Of a stretch of DNA of 64,000 nucleotides, positions 44,817 through 53,331 are shown in pieces. Within the stretch, counting starts at the first letter, position 1; each line of letters begins with the position of its first letter. Location of the stretch: assembly GCF_000687555.1 (NCBI RefSeq), contig NZ_JHWJ01000003.1:1-64000 (forward strand), given 5' to 3'. The DNA is from [Clostridium] aerotolerans DSM 5434. Lineage in GTDB: Bacteria; Bacillota; Clostridia; Lachnospirales; Lachnospiraceae. Under the pieces are notes generated by a model. That model did no database searches, was not told the origin of the DNA, and saw nothing but the letters and a program-made list of their open reading frames with translations. A program made the position numbers and the translations under genes.

Positions 44817-46058
44817 ATGGAAGCCATTGCCAGAAAGCTCACGCTAAAATTCGGATTCATCCAGTCCAGCTATTGGATCAGCCAATGCGCTATTAACAGC
44901 TTTGCAGCCGTTTACCTGCATGCTAAGAATTTCGACAATACCCAGATCGGATTTATCCTGTCATTTGCAGCAATTTTGTCCCTGATTTTACAGCCTCTGA
45001 CCGCTTCCTTTGCGGATAAGTCAAAAAGAGTGACCTTAAGGCATCTGCTGCTGGCACTGATGTTTCTGGTTTTTGGATTGAGTCTGCTTCTATATATCCT
45101 GCCTGGTTCTTTCCTGCTCATATCCGTAATCTACATACTTGTGAATGCTGTGGAGTTTACCGTCAATCCATTGTTTAATTCCCTGGCTATGGAATATATG
45201 AATCAAGGGGTTCCAATGAATTACGGGCTGGCACGAGGCATGGGTTCTATATCCTTTGCTGTTATGTCTTTTTTTCTTGGCTCTTTAGTAGATAAATTCG
45301 GTGCTGATATTATTTTGCCAGTATTTTTAGTTTGCTATGTACTCGTAATCTTGTCCACCTATCTCTTTCACGACAAGCTGCCGGTAAAATCCCAGGAGCA
45401 AAAGGATGTGAGGGGCCTTAGTGATGATATAGTCCTGGAAGAAGAAAAGGAAGCTTCCGGTATCTTAACCTTTTTTCTGGACCACAAGCTTTTTCTTCTC
45501 ATGCTATGTGGAGTTGCCATGATATTTTATTCCCATGTGCTTATTAATACATATTTGATTAATATTATGGAACATGTAGGCGGAAGTGGTTCTGATATGG
45601 GAATTTCCCTGTCTATCGCCGCTTTTTTGGAGCTCCCCGCTATGGCCTTTTTTATTTATATTGTGAAAAAGATCAAGGTTTCTACCCTGATTAAGCTATC
45701 TGCCTTGTTTTTTGCCATAAAGAGCTTTGCCATTCTGCTGGCGCCTAATGTTTACATGGTACATTTTTCTATGGTCTTTCAGATGATTGCGTTTGCACTG
45801 TTTACACCGGCTTCTATTTACTTTGTCAATGATCTGATAGAAAAGGAGAACCGGGTAAAAGGTCAATCCATGCTTGGGGTTGCCAATATAGGGGTTGCAG
45901 GAACTCTTGCTAATCTCACAGGAGGCAAGCTGCTGGATTCTTATGGCGTCACCGCTATGCTGCTTACGGGAACTGTGGTCACTGCAGTGGGATTTCTTAT
46001 TATCTGTATCAGTATCAAAGAACCAGACAAACAAAAAAATACAGGAGGCCTTACATAA
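44817..46058 (+). CDS. MFS transporter, MFS_1-like/nucleoside-proton symporter-like family
   Basis: 413 residues, 12 predicted helices in two bundles split by a charged loop (~190-215). The N-terminus (FGFIQSSYWISQCAINSFAAVYL) resembles the LacY/nucleoside symporter-like MFS_1_like group. The loop after helix 2 (ASFADKSKRVTLRHLL) is the MFS motif A position. The ATG at 44817 has ACGAGGT upstream; the frame from 44772 begins inside the promoter. Substrate unknown; a sugar or nucleoside is likely. Its last codons form one arm of the terminator. Confidence 0.85.
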   Translation: MEAIARKLTLKFGFIQSSYWISQCAINSFAAVYLHAKNFDNTQIGFILSFAAILSLILQPLTASFADKSKRVTLRHLLLALMFLVFGLSLLLYILPGSFLLISVIYILVNAVEFTVNPLFNSLAMEYMNQGVPMNYGLARGMGSISFAVMSFFLGSLVDKFGADIILPVFLVCYVLVILSTYLFHDKLPVKSQEQKDVRGLSDDIVLEEEKEASGILTFFLDHKLFLLMLCGVAMIFYSHVLINTYLINIMEHVGGSGSDMGISLSIAAFLELPAMAFFIYIVKKIKVSTLIKLSALFFAIKSFAILLAPNVYMVHFSMVFQMIAFALFTPASIYFVNDLIEKENRVKGQSMLGVANIGVAGTLANLTGGKLLDSYGVTAMLLTGTVVTAVGFLIICISIKEPDKQKNTGGLT

Positions 46059-46075
46059 AGGGCCTCCTTTTGTTT
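46043..46075 (+). terminator. Terminator overlapping the MFS stop codon
   Basis: AGGAGGCC, 9-nt loop, GGGCCTCCTTTT; the stem begins inside the last codons of the transporter gene. Confidence 0.85.
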
Positions 46076-46108
46076 GCTGTTCATATAGGTTTGGTTATGT
46101 TTGTTTTA

Positions 46109-47029
46109 TCATTCTTTATAGTCATATAGTTTAGCACTGAAATACCGGTCTCCCCGGTCTGGAAGAATCACAACAACATTTCCCTTATCAATCCTTTCCA
46201 CAAGCTTTTGCACAGCCGCCAGGGCAGCGCCAGAGGAAGTACCTGCTATAATCCCTTCCTTTCTGGTTAATTCCCTGGACATTTCAAATGCCTCCTGATC
46301 CGATACTTTAATTACCTCATCCACCAAATTCATATCCATGGTATCCGCAATAAAATCATTGCCGATTCCTTCTATATTGTAATCGCCATGTTCACCGCCT
46401 CCCATGGTAGAGCCAATGGGATCTGCCAAAATACCCTTTATGTCTGGATTCTTCTCTTTTAAATATTTTAATATACCGGTAAAGGTTCCTCCGCTTCCTG
46501 CGCCAAGTACGACATAATCTATGTTCCCATCCAAGGCATCATAGATTTCTGGCCCTGTTGTCTCGTAATGCGCCAGCGGATTGCTCTTGTTTTTAAATTG
46601 CTCAAAAGATACAGAGCCTGGGATCTGGGCTTTTAGTTCTTCTGCCTTTGAAACAGCACCAAGCATCCCCAGTTCACGAGGCGTATTTATAACCTCCGCA
46701 CCAAAAGCCTTCATTAATTGTTGTTTTTCAATTGAAAACTTTGTAGGTACCACAAAAATAATCCGATAGCCTTTATTTAAAGCGGCAAAGGCAATGCCAA
46801 GTCCCGTATTGCCAGCAGTAGCTTCTATGATTGTAGACCCTGGCTTTAGGAATCCGTTTTTTTCTGCGTCAGCAATCATGTACTGTCCGATTCTATCCTT
46901 CACACTTCCACTGGGATTGTATAATTCAAGCTTGCCAAATAGATTGATTCCTTTTTTATTAATAAGATGATTTAATTGAACCAATGGAGTGCTGCCTATT
47001 AATTCTTGCATGGATTCATAATATTTCAT
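46109..47029 (-). CDS. mccA: PLP-dependent cysteine synthase family enzyme, probably O-acetylserine-dependent cystathionine beta-synthase
   Basis: 306 residues. The PLP lysine lies in NPSGSVKDRIGQYM (K~44); the substrate loop EATAGNTGLGIAFA and the glycine-rich GAGSGGTFTGI phosphate site are intact. It belongs to the beta-replacement family shared by CysK and CBS. One base separates it from a cystathionine gamma-lyase-type gene, the pairing of the reverse transsulfuration operon mccAB (homocysteine to cysteine). A plain cysteine synthase remains possible. No heme or CBS regulatory domain is present. Confidence 0.78.
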   Translation of the reverse strand: MKYYESMQELIGSTPLVQLNHLINKKGINLFGKLELYNPSGSVKDRIGQYMIADAEKNGFLKPGSTIIEATAGNTGLGIAFAALNKGYRIIFVVPTKFSIEKQQLMKAFGAEVINTPRELGMLGAVSKAEELKAQIPGSVSFEQFKNKSNPLAHYETTGPEIYDALDGNIDYVVLGAGSGGTFTGILKYLKEKNPDIKGILADPIGSTMGGGEHGDYNIEGIGNDFIADTMDMNLVDEVIKVSDQEAFEMSRELTRKEGIIAGTSSGAALAAVQKLVERIDKGNVVVILPDRGDRYFSAKLYDYKE

Positions 47030-47030
47030 A

Positions 47031-48197
47031 CTAATTCTCCCTGGCTGCTTTTATGGCAGTCTCTAAATCATCAATTATTTCATCTACATTTTCAATTCCC
47101 ACGGATAAACGGATCAATCCTTCCGTGATACCCACCTTCTGGCGCACCTCATATGGAATGGAGGCATGTGTCATGCTGGCGGGATGACATACCAATGATT
47201 CAACACCTCCAAGACTTTCTGCAAGTGCGATCAGTTCTAATCCATCATAGAATTTTCGAATATTATATTCCTCTTTTAATTCAAAGGAAAGCATGGCACC
47301 TCCATTTTTTGCTTGCTTTTTATTGATTTCATAACCAGGGAAATCTTTATGGCCCGGATAATAAATCTTTTTGACTGCGGGATGTTTTAAAAGATAATCT
47401 GCAATTTTGGAAGCATTCTCTACGTGTCTGTCAAGACGAACCCCTAATGTTTTGATACCACGTATCAATAAAAAGGAATCAAAGGGCTGTAAAATACCTC
47501 CCGTTGCATTTTGAATAAATGCAAGTTTATCCGCTAATTCTTTCTTATTCACAACCACAAGGCCTGCAATTAAGTCACTGTGACCACCTAAATACTTGGT
47601 CCCGCTATGCACTACAATATCCATACCAAGCTGGATCGGTCTTTGTAAATAAGGAGTCATAAAGGTATTATCCACAATGGATAAAATCCCATGTCTTTTT
47701 GCTAAATCGGCAACTGCTTTTAAATCGGTAATTGTCAAAAGGGGATTGGCCGGACTCTCAATAAAGATTGCCTTAACCTCCTTAGTGATACTCTTTTCAA
47801 GCGCTTCCAAATCTGTAGTATCCTCAATGGAGTAATGGATGTCAAAATTTTTAAAGATTTTGTCCAGTACCCGGAAGGTACCTCCATAAACATTGCTGGA
47901 TATTATTACTTTATCGCCGGAATGAAATAAGGTTAATACCGCGGAAATGGCTGCCATACCGGAAGCAAATGCAAAACCTGCCACTCCTCCCTCCAGCTCA
48001 GCAATCAATGCTTCCAGTGCTTCTCTCGTTGGATTGCCCGTTCTTGAATATTCATACCCGGTATGCTGTCCAAGGTGTATCTGTTCGTAGGTTGAAGTCT
48101 GGTAAATCGGTACGTTCACAGCTCCGGTTCTTTCATCTCCATAAATACCTCCATGGATTAATGCCGTAGAAATATGCTTATAACTTTTTTTGCCCAT
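47031..48197 (-). CDS. mccB: Cystathionine gamma-lyase/gamma-synthase family PLP enzyme
   Basis: 388 residues. PLP Lys lies in VHSGTKYLGGHSDLIAG (~197-213); YEYSRTGNPTREALE and the C-terminal SLGGVESLVCHPASMTHASI are canonical for the Cys/Met metabolism PLP family. In context with the beta-synthase it most likely cleaves cystathionine to cysteine, 2-oxobutyrate and ammonia. Sequence alone does not exclude gamma-synthase. It is first in the two-gene operon. The upstream region 48198-48380 is AT-rich with repeated TATAG/TTATAAC elements that could bind a regulator; no S-box or T-box was recognised. Confidence 0.82.
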   Translation of the reverse strand: MGKKSYKHISTALIHGGIYGDERTGAVNVPIYQTSTYEQIHLGQHTGYEYSRTGNPTREALEALIAELEGGVAGFAFASGMAAISAVLTLFHSGDKVIISSNVYGGTFRVLDKIFKNFDIHYSIEDTTDLEALEKSITKEVKAIFIESPANPLLTITDLKAVADLAKRHGILSIVDNTFMTPYLQRPIQLGMDIVVHSGTKYLGGHSDLIAGLVVVNKKELADKLAFIQNATGGILQPFDSFLLIRGIKTLGVRLDRHVENASKIADYLLKHPAVKKIYYPGHKDFPGYEINKKQAKNGGAMLSFELKEEYNIRKFYDGLELIALAESLGGVESLVCHPASMTHASIPYEVRQKVGITEGLIRLSVGIENVDEIIDDLETAIKAAREN

Positions 48198-48381
48198 TGT
48201 TTTCCCTCCATATTTTTTATTTTAAGGATTGCCGTGCAATTACATACATTTATATAGGTTTTATATGTTTATTGTTATAATATGTATATTACTGAATTTG
48301 TTGTTATAATCTATAACCAGCTATATATTTTACCTATAACGAAAGAGAAAATACCCGTAGCTTTCTTATGGTTCTGGCAAC

Positions 48382-48452
48382 AAAAAAATTGCCGAATCTG
48401 TATACAGTAACCATAGAAACATGGTTCGTTTTCTGTATACAAATTCGGCAAT
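48382..48452 (-). terminator. Long hairpin terminator of smpB
   Basis: ATTGCCGAAT..CTGTATACAG pairs with CTGTATACA..ATTCGGCAAT, with an inner AACCAT/ATGGTT stem, giving ~65 nt of nearly continuous fold. T7 follows on the minus strand. Unusually long for a terminator; it may also be a small repeat element. Confidence 0.7.
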
Positions 48453-48511
48453 AAATTTTCTGGCAGTGCCATACATAAAGACCATAGGCCATCTTCTGCA
48501 CGGGCAATTAC

Positions 48512-48976
48512 CTATGATAGATTCTTTACTTTAAAATCTCGTTCCAGCTCTCTGCGCTGGTCCTTCTTTGCTATATCATCTCTTTTGTCATAAAGCTTTT
48601 TACCTCTGGCAAGGCCTATCTCCACCTTTACCAGACTGCCTTTAAAATAAACCTGGAGAGGAACCAAAGTATATCCTTTGGTCGCCATCTTCCCATCCAA
48701 TTTTGAAATTTCAGCTCTATGAAGCAGCAGCTTTCTGACACGCAGAGGGTCCTTGTTAAAGATATTTCCTTTTTCATAAGGGCTGATGTTCATCCCGTAA
48801 ACAAACACTTCCCCTTTGTCTATTCTAACAAAAGATTCCTTTACGCTGCACTTTCCCATGCGCATGGATTTAACCTCTGTTCCTGCCAGTTCAATCCCTG
48901 CTTCATATTTTTCATCAATAAAATAGTCGTGATACGCTTTTTTATTGTTGGCTATTAGTTTAATTCGTTCTCCCAA
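48512..48976 (-). CDS. smpB: SsrA-binding protein
   Basis: 154 residues. The OB-fold segments are [20 protein letters not shown] (~11-30), [21 protein letters not shown] and the C-terminal [23 protein letters not shown] tail that enters the ribosome. It delivers tmRNA to stalled ribosomes. In related genomes it follows rnr directly and precedes ssrA; here neither is adjacent. The hairpin downstream ends its transcript. Confidence 0.97.
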   Translation of the reverse strand: MGERIKLIANNKKAYHDYFIDEKYEAGIELAGTEVKSMRMGKCSVKESFVRIDKGEVFVYGMNISPYEKGNIFNKDPLRVRKLLLHRAEISKLDGKMATKGYTLVPLQVYFKGSLVKVEIGLARGKKLYDKRDDIAKKDQRRELERDFKVKNLS

Positions 48977-49055
48977 TTTCGTTGACCTCCATAAATACGC
49001 TACGTTTATGATACTACAATGTTTATTTTTAGTAAAGGTCTAAGTAACAATCACA

Positions 49056-49109
49056 AAAAATAAAGTTCTTTCTGGTAAATACCTGTGATAGTATTTACCA
49101 GAAAGAACT
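49056..49109 (-). terminator. Terminator of the pyrimidine catabolic operon
   Basis: A perfect 19-bp stem (AGTTCTTTCTGGTAAATAC and its complement) with an 8-nt loop, then TTTATTTTTTG on the minus strand, 10 nt after the amidohydrolase stop. Confidence 0.92.
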
Positions 49110-49119
49110 CTATGATGGC

Positions 49120-50346
49120 TTACTGTCTGTCAATATGAAGTATGGTATTTAAAAGTACATTCGCTCCTTTTAAACAGTTTTCCACGGGAGTATATTCGAT
49201 TTCACAATGGCTATGGCCTCCCACACTAGGCACAAATATCATAGTAGTGGGAACAATGTCAATGGCAAACTGTGCATCGTGCCCCGGGCCGCTGTAGATT
49301 CTCCGGTTGGAATACCCGCATTCCTGAGCGCTTTTTTCCACGTAATCTACCAGCTCAGAGGTAAAGCTTACGGTCTTTCTGGACCAGGCTTCTTCGTAGC
49401 TTACCTTGCACTGCTCTACAACACTTGGGATCTTCTTAATCACTGCGAGCACCTGTTTAATCACTTCCGGGTCCTGATGTCTGGCATCCAGAGTGATTCT
49501 TACCTCATCGGGAATAATGGTATGGATATTGGGATGCGCCGAAATTTTACCAGTGGTATAAACAAGCTTACTATCCAGCTGATCCAGCTCATCATGAAGA
49601 TACTGAATTGTCTTTACTGCTGCATATAGGGCATCTTTACGGTATTTCATGGGTGTTGTTCCTGCGTGGCCTGCCTGCCCGGTAAAGGTAAATTCATAAT
49701 TAATCATTCCGCAGACACCTTCCACTACACCGATGTCAATTCCTTCTGCTTCAAGTACCGGTCCCTGTTCGATATGAAGCTCTACCAGAGCCTTTGTTTT
49801 TAGCGGATCCATACGGTTTTCTTCTTTTCCTTTAAATCCGCTTTTATCCAAAGCCTCTCCAAAGGTCAAATCTGGAATATCTTTTGCTTTGGAAGCAAGC
49901 ATGGTATCTTTATCAAACTTTCCGCAGATGACACCGGAAGACATCATGGCCGGTTCAAATCTTGCACCTTCTTCATTGGTCCACACAATGACTGTAATGG
50001 GGTGTCTGTGGGGTATTTTTTCTTTTACAATGGTCTCAGCTACTTCCATAGCGGTTAAGACGCCTAAAATTCCATCATAATTTCCACCCTGCCGCACCGA
50101 ATCCATATGAGAGCCAGAGAAAATGGCAGGCAAATCCTCTGTGCCGGAAATGGTGGCATACATATTGGCCATATCGTCTGTAGTTACTGTGGCACCGATT
50201 GCCTCCATTCGTTTAACAAATTCAGTTCTTGCAGCAATCGCCTCTTCGGATAAGGAAAATCTGGTAATCCCTCCTTTTCCCGTATCACCGAACCGTCCAA
50301 AGGTTTTTATCTTATCTTCCATTCTCTCATAATCGCATTGAATCAT
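49120..50346 (-). CDS. M20-family amidohydrolase, N-carbamoyl-beta-alanine/ureidopropionase type
   Basis: 408 residues of the hydantoinase/carbamoylase family. The metal site includes SGSHMDSV (~77-84), WTNEEGARF (~122-130) and LHIEQGPVLE (~187-196), plus a C-terminal GPGHDAQF with His. The dimerisation lid (~205-320) is present. With the dihydropyrimidinase gene two places upstream, the expected reaction is N-carbamoyl-beta-alanine to beta-alanine, CO2 and ammonia. Allantoate amidohydrolase is the closest alternative, but no allantoin genes are present. It is the last gene before a strong terminator. Confidence 0.85.
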   Translation of the reverse strand: MIQCDYERMEDKIKTFGRFGDTGKGGITRFSLSEEAIAARTEFVKRMEAIGATVTTDDMANMYATISGTEDLPAIFSGSHMDSVRQGGNYDGILGVLTAMEVAETIVKEKIPHRHPITVIVWTNEEGARFEPAMMSSGVICGKFDKDTMLASKAKDIPDLTFGEALDKSGFKGKEENRMDPLKTKALVELHIEQGPVLEAEGIDIGVVEGVCGMINYEFTFTGQAGHAGTTPMKYRKDALYAAVKTIQYLHDELDQLDSKLVYTTGKISAHPNIHTIIPDEVRITLDARHQDPEVIKQVLAVIKKIPSVVEQCKVSYEEAWSRKTVSFTSELVDYVEKSAQECGYSNRRIYSGPGHDAQFAIDIVPTTMIFVPSVGGHSHCEIEYTPVENCLKGANVLLNTILHIDRQ

Positions 50347-50368
50347 TCTGCTTACCTCCTCTATTCTC

Positions 50369-51889
50369 TTAATTCGCTGGTTGATTCTCCCGCTTTTTTA
50401 CTCTGGTTCCGGCTGAAATTGCACCTACCGGACACACCAGCAAGCAGAGATGGCAGCCTACACATTTTTTGCCGTCCATAATCGGCTTTTTCGTATCCTT
50501 ATCCTGCCTTAATGCCTGATGACCACCGTCATAACAGGAGATATAGCACCGTCCGCAGCCCACGCACTGATTCCGGTCAAATTTTGGATAACAGATGGAA
50601 TCCCGTTCAAGCTCATCTGCAGGTATGGTATGGACAAGCGCCTTCCCAACGATTTCTTTTACGCTTTTATAGCCATGAGTGCTTAAGTAATATTTCATCC
50701 CTTCTATCATGTCATCAATGATACGATAGCCATACTGCATGACAGAGGTCGTGACCTGTATGTTTTCACAGCCAAGTGCCATAAATTCAAAAGCATCTTT
50801 CCAGGACTCAATTCCACCCATACCGCTTATTGGTGTATGGATCAGTCCAGGAAGATTCTTCATGGTATGGATAAAGCGAAGGGCAATGGGTTTCACTGCC
50901 TTTCCAGAGTAACCTCCCACGCTTGTTTTTCCTGAAACAAAGGGACCAGATACAAAAGAATCTGTATCTACGTTCATAATACTCTTAATGGTATTAATAG
51001 CCGCAATTCCATCGGCACCTGCCTCTACGGCAGCGAGGGCAGGGATTTCCATGTTCCCAATATTGGGCGTCATTTTAGCCAGGACAGGAAGATGAGTTCC
51101 TTTTTTTACTGCCTTAGTGTAAGCTGCGACCAATTCCGGATTCTGGCCCACATCAGAGCCTAATCCATTGGCAGCCATGTGAGGACAGGAAAAATTGCAT
51201 TCAATAATATCTGCACCAGCTTCCGTCACGATTTTGGCAAGGTACGTCCACTCTTCTTCTGTCTGCCCCATAATGGAAGCAACAAATATTTTCGTGGGGT
51301 AATCCCGCTTTAAATCTCTGATAAACGCCAGATTTTCTTCTAAGGTGTGATCGGATATCTGCTCTATATTTTTAAAGCCTACAAAAGGAAGGGCTTCTTT
51401 TCTCAGTGCATCAAATCTTGGGGATACCTCCTTAGGAACAAAGGTTCCTATGGTTTTAAATGCCACCCCTGCCCATCCCATCTCAAAGGCCTTAGCTACC
51501 ATCTCATAATTGCTTCCCACAACAGAGGAGGAGAGAAAAAAAGGATTTTCACACGGAATACCGCAGAAGTCAATGGATAAGTCTACTTCCTCTTTCTCCA
51601 CCTTTTCGTAGGAGGTGAGCTTTTCAAACATATCAGGAATGGGAACTGGTGCATTGATTTTCCCTTTTAAACAGGCCGACAAACAAGGTTTATCTTCACA
51701 GCTGCTGCAAGGAAGAGATTCCGGCAGACGGCTTATGGCGCCAAAAATATTTTCAAAGCGATAGCTGCGTATTACTTGATCAATCTCCAGCTCATACGGG
51801 CAAGCCTTGGTACAGGGCGCCTCATGACACAAAAGGCATCCGCCTGTTTCCTCTAACAAGGAAGTTTCTTTGTATAATAATTTATCCAT
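50369..51889 (-). CDS. preA: Dihydropyrimidine dehydrogenase PreA-like, with fused N-terminal iron-sulfur domain
   Basis: About 506 residues. Residues ~15-80 contain two cysteine clusters (C18, C21, C26, C30 and C61, C64, C69, C73) resembling the Fer4_20 domain at the front of PreT/GltD. Residues ~95-420 form a dihydroorotate-dehydrogenase-type FMN barrel (IDFCGIPCENPFFLSSSV, then IECNFSCPHM with the catalytic Cys). Two C-terminal 4Fe-4S motifs follow (CVGCGRCYISC, CVGCHLCLLVCP). The enzyme reduces uracil or thymine to the dihydro form. The FAD/NADPH half (PreT) is absent from the cluster. The ATG at 51889 follows the dihydropyrimidinase stop closely. Confidence 0.87.
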   Translation of the reverse strand: MDKLLYKETSLLEETGGCLLCHEAPCTKACPYELEIDQVIRSYRFENIFGAISRLPESLPCSSCEDKPCLSACLKGKINAPVPIPDMFEKLTSYEKVEKEEVDLSIDFCGIPCENPFFLSSSVVGSNYEMVAKAFEMGWAGVAFKTIGTFVPKEVSPRFDALRKEALPFVGFKNIEQISDHTLEENLAFIRDLKRDYPTKIFVASIMGQTEEEWTYLAKIVTEAGADIIECNFSCPHMAANGLGSDVGQNPELVAAYTKAVKKGTHLPVLAKMTPNIGNMEIPALAAVEAGADGIAAINTIKSIMNVDTDSFVSGPFVSGKTSVGGYSGKAVKPIALRFIHTMKNLPGLIHTPISGMGGIESWKDAFEFMALGCENIQVTTSVMQYGYRIIDDMIEGMKYYLSTHGYKSVKEIVGKALVHTIPADELERDSICYPKFDRNQCVGCGRCYISCYDGGHQALRQDKDTKKPIMDGKKCVGCHLCLLVCPVGAISAGTRVKKRENQPAN

Positions 51890-51893
51890 ACTA

Positions 51894-53273
51894 TCACTCC
51901 AAGCCATATTTTTGCGGTTCACGTTTTACAAAGGCTCCAAAACCTGGAGTCCCTACAAATTCTCCTTCATCGTATACTAAGGTTCCTCTCACATAAGTCT
52001 GAACCGGATACCCCTGTACTTTAATCCCTTCCCATATGGTGTGATCATAATCCGAATGCATATTGTCAACGGAAATGGTCAGCTCTTTTTCCTTGTCATA
52101 AATGACAATATCTGCATCCTTTCCAATGGTCAGGGAACCTTTTTGCGTACATCCAAAAATCTTAGCCGGATTGGAAGCACATAATTCGACTGCACGGTTA
52201 AAGCTTATCTTCCCCTCGTTTGCTTTTGAAAGCATATAAGGATATAGGTTCTCAATTCCTGCACAGCCGTTGGGAATCTTAGTAAAATCATCTTTTCCCC
52301 AGTCTTTTTCGTAACTCTGGAATGGGCAATGGTCGGTTGCCACCGTATCAATGCTTCCATCCATAATGGCTTTCCACAAGGCATCCTGACTCTCCTTGGC
52401 CTTCATCGGCGGGGAGCAGACAAAGTTCCTTCCATCTTCCCTTTTATAAACGTCACAAGTAAATTCCAGATACTGAGGACAGGTTTCAATGAAGATGTTA
52501 TGGCCTTCTCTTTTTGCTGCAACGGCAGCCTCCAGTCCTTCCTTATCCGCCATATGAACGATATAAAGAGGTGCATCCACAGATTTAGCCCAGTGTACGG
52601 CCCGTTTGTCAGCTTCTGCCTCTACAAACTCCGGTCTGCTTAAATAGTGATACCATGGGGTTGTTTTTCCTTCTGCCTTAAACTGTTCTATATTTAAATC
52701 AATCACATCCGGATTCTCTGCGTGAATGTTTGTTATGGCTCCTGCTTCCTTTGCCCTTTTAAGAATGCGAACCAGGGTTCCGTCATCTACCATCATGCCT
52801 TCCTTCTTATAAACAAGAAAGCATTTAAAACTGGTTACGCCATAATCCACCGCATCTTCAAATTCATCCAAAATGGCGCCGCCGTTTAAATCGGTGATAC
52901 AACAGTGAAATGCGTAATCGATACAAGCCTCCGGATCGCACATATCCTTTCTTTCCTGAACCGTTTCCACAATGCCTTTTCCTTTTCTCTGGATGGGATA
53001 ATCAAATACCGTGGTAACTCCGCCGCAGGCTGCTGCTCTTGTTCCTGACAAGTAGCCGTCTGCTGAAACCGTTCCTCCAAAGGGCATTGCCAGGTGCGTA
53101 TGTACATCAATGGCTCCTGGTAAAACAAGCTTTCCGGTGGCATCAACAACCTTTTTTGCATCTACTTTTAAATCGGTTCCTATGCATACGATTTTTCCGT
53201 CTTTCACTGCAATATCACCTATATAGGTTTCTTCCGATGTTACAATTGTTCCATTCTTAATTAATAAATCCAT
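51894..53273 (-). CDS. hydA: Dihydropyrimidinase/hydantoinase
   Basis: 459 residues. The cyclic amidohydrolase fold is shown by GAIDVHTHLAMPF (~55-67), TSFKCFLVYKKEG with the carboxylated Lys (~150), two metal His in later strands (NIHAENPDVID, LYIVHMADKEG) and ATDHCPF (~315). It opens dihydrouracil/dihydrothymine to N-carbamoyl-beta-amino acids. The ATG at 53273 has AAGGAGG 7 nt upstream. It lies between the ABC binding protein and PreA in one operon. Confidence 0.93.
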   Translation of the reverse strand: MDLLIKNGTIVTSEETYIGDIAVKDGKIVCIGTDLKVDAKKVVDATGKLVLPGAIDVHTHLAMPFGGTVSADGYLSGTRAAACGGVTTVFDYPIQRKGKGIVETVQERKDMCDPEACIDYAFHCCITDLNGGAILDEFEDAVDYGVTSFKCFLVYKKEGMMVDDGTLVRILKRAKEAGAITNIHAENPDVIDLNIEQFKAEGKTTPWYHYLSRPEFVEAEADKRAVHWAKSVDAPLYIVHMADKEGLEAAVAAKREGHNIFIETCPQYLEFTCDVYKREDGRNFVCSPPMKAKESQDALWKAIMDGSIDTVATDHCPFQSYEKDWGKDDFTKIPNGCAGIENLYPYMLSKANEGKISFNRAVELCASNPAKIFGCTQKGSLTIGKDADIVIYDKEKELTISVDNMHSDYDHTIWEGIKVQGYPVQTYVRGTLVYDEGEFVGTPGFGAFVKREPQKYGLE

Positions 53274-53295
53274 CACATTACCTCCTTAACGGATT

Positions 53296-53317
53296 CGTGG
53301 GTGCAAAGGCACCCACG
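53296..53317 (-). other. Intergenic hairpin without T-tract (probable mRNA stability element)
   Basis: CGTGGGTGC, 4-nt loop, GCACCCACG, between the binding-protein stop and hydA. Lack of a U run argues against full termination. Hairpins after binding-protein genes often stabilise the upstream mRNA. Confidence 0.6.
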
Positions 53318-53331
53318 ATGATAGCTGCTTA

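Noticed and set aside
48198-48380. S-box or T-box leader for the mccAB-like operon
   Set aside because: The region is very AT-rich and lacks the conserved SAM riboswitch or T-box sequence blocks.
48977-49119. ssrA (tmRNA) next to smpB
   Set aside because: No alanine-tRNA-like ends or tag-peptide frame are present; the only structure is the operon terminator.
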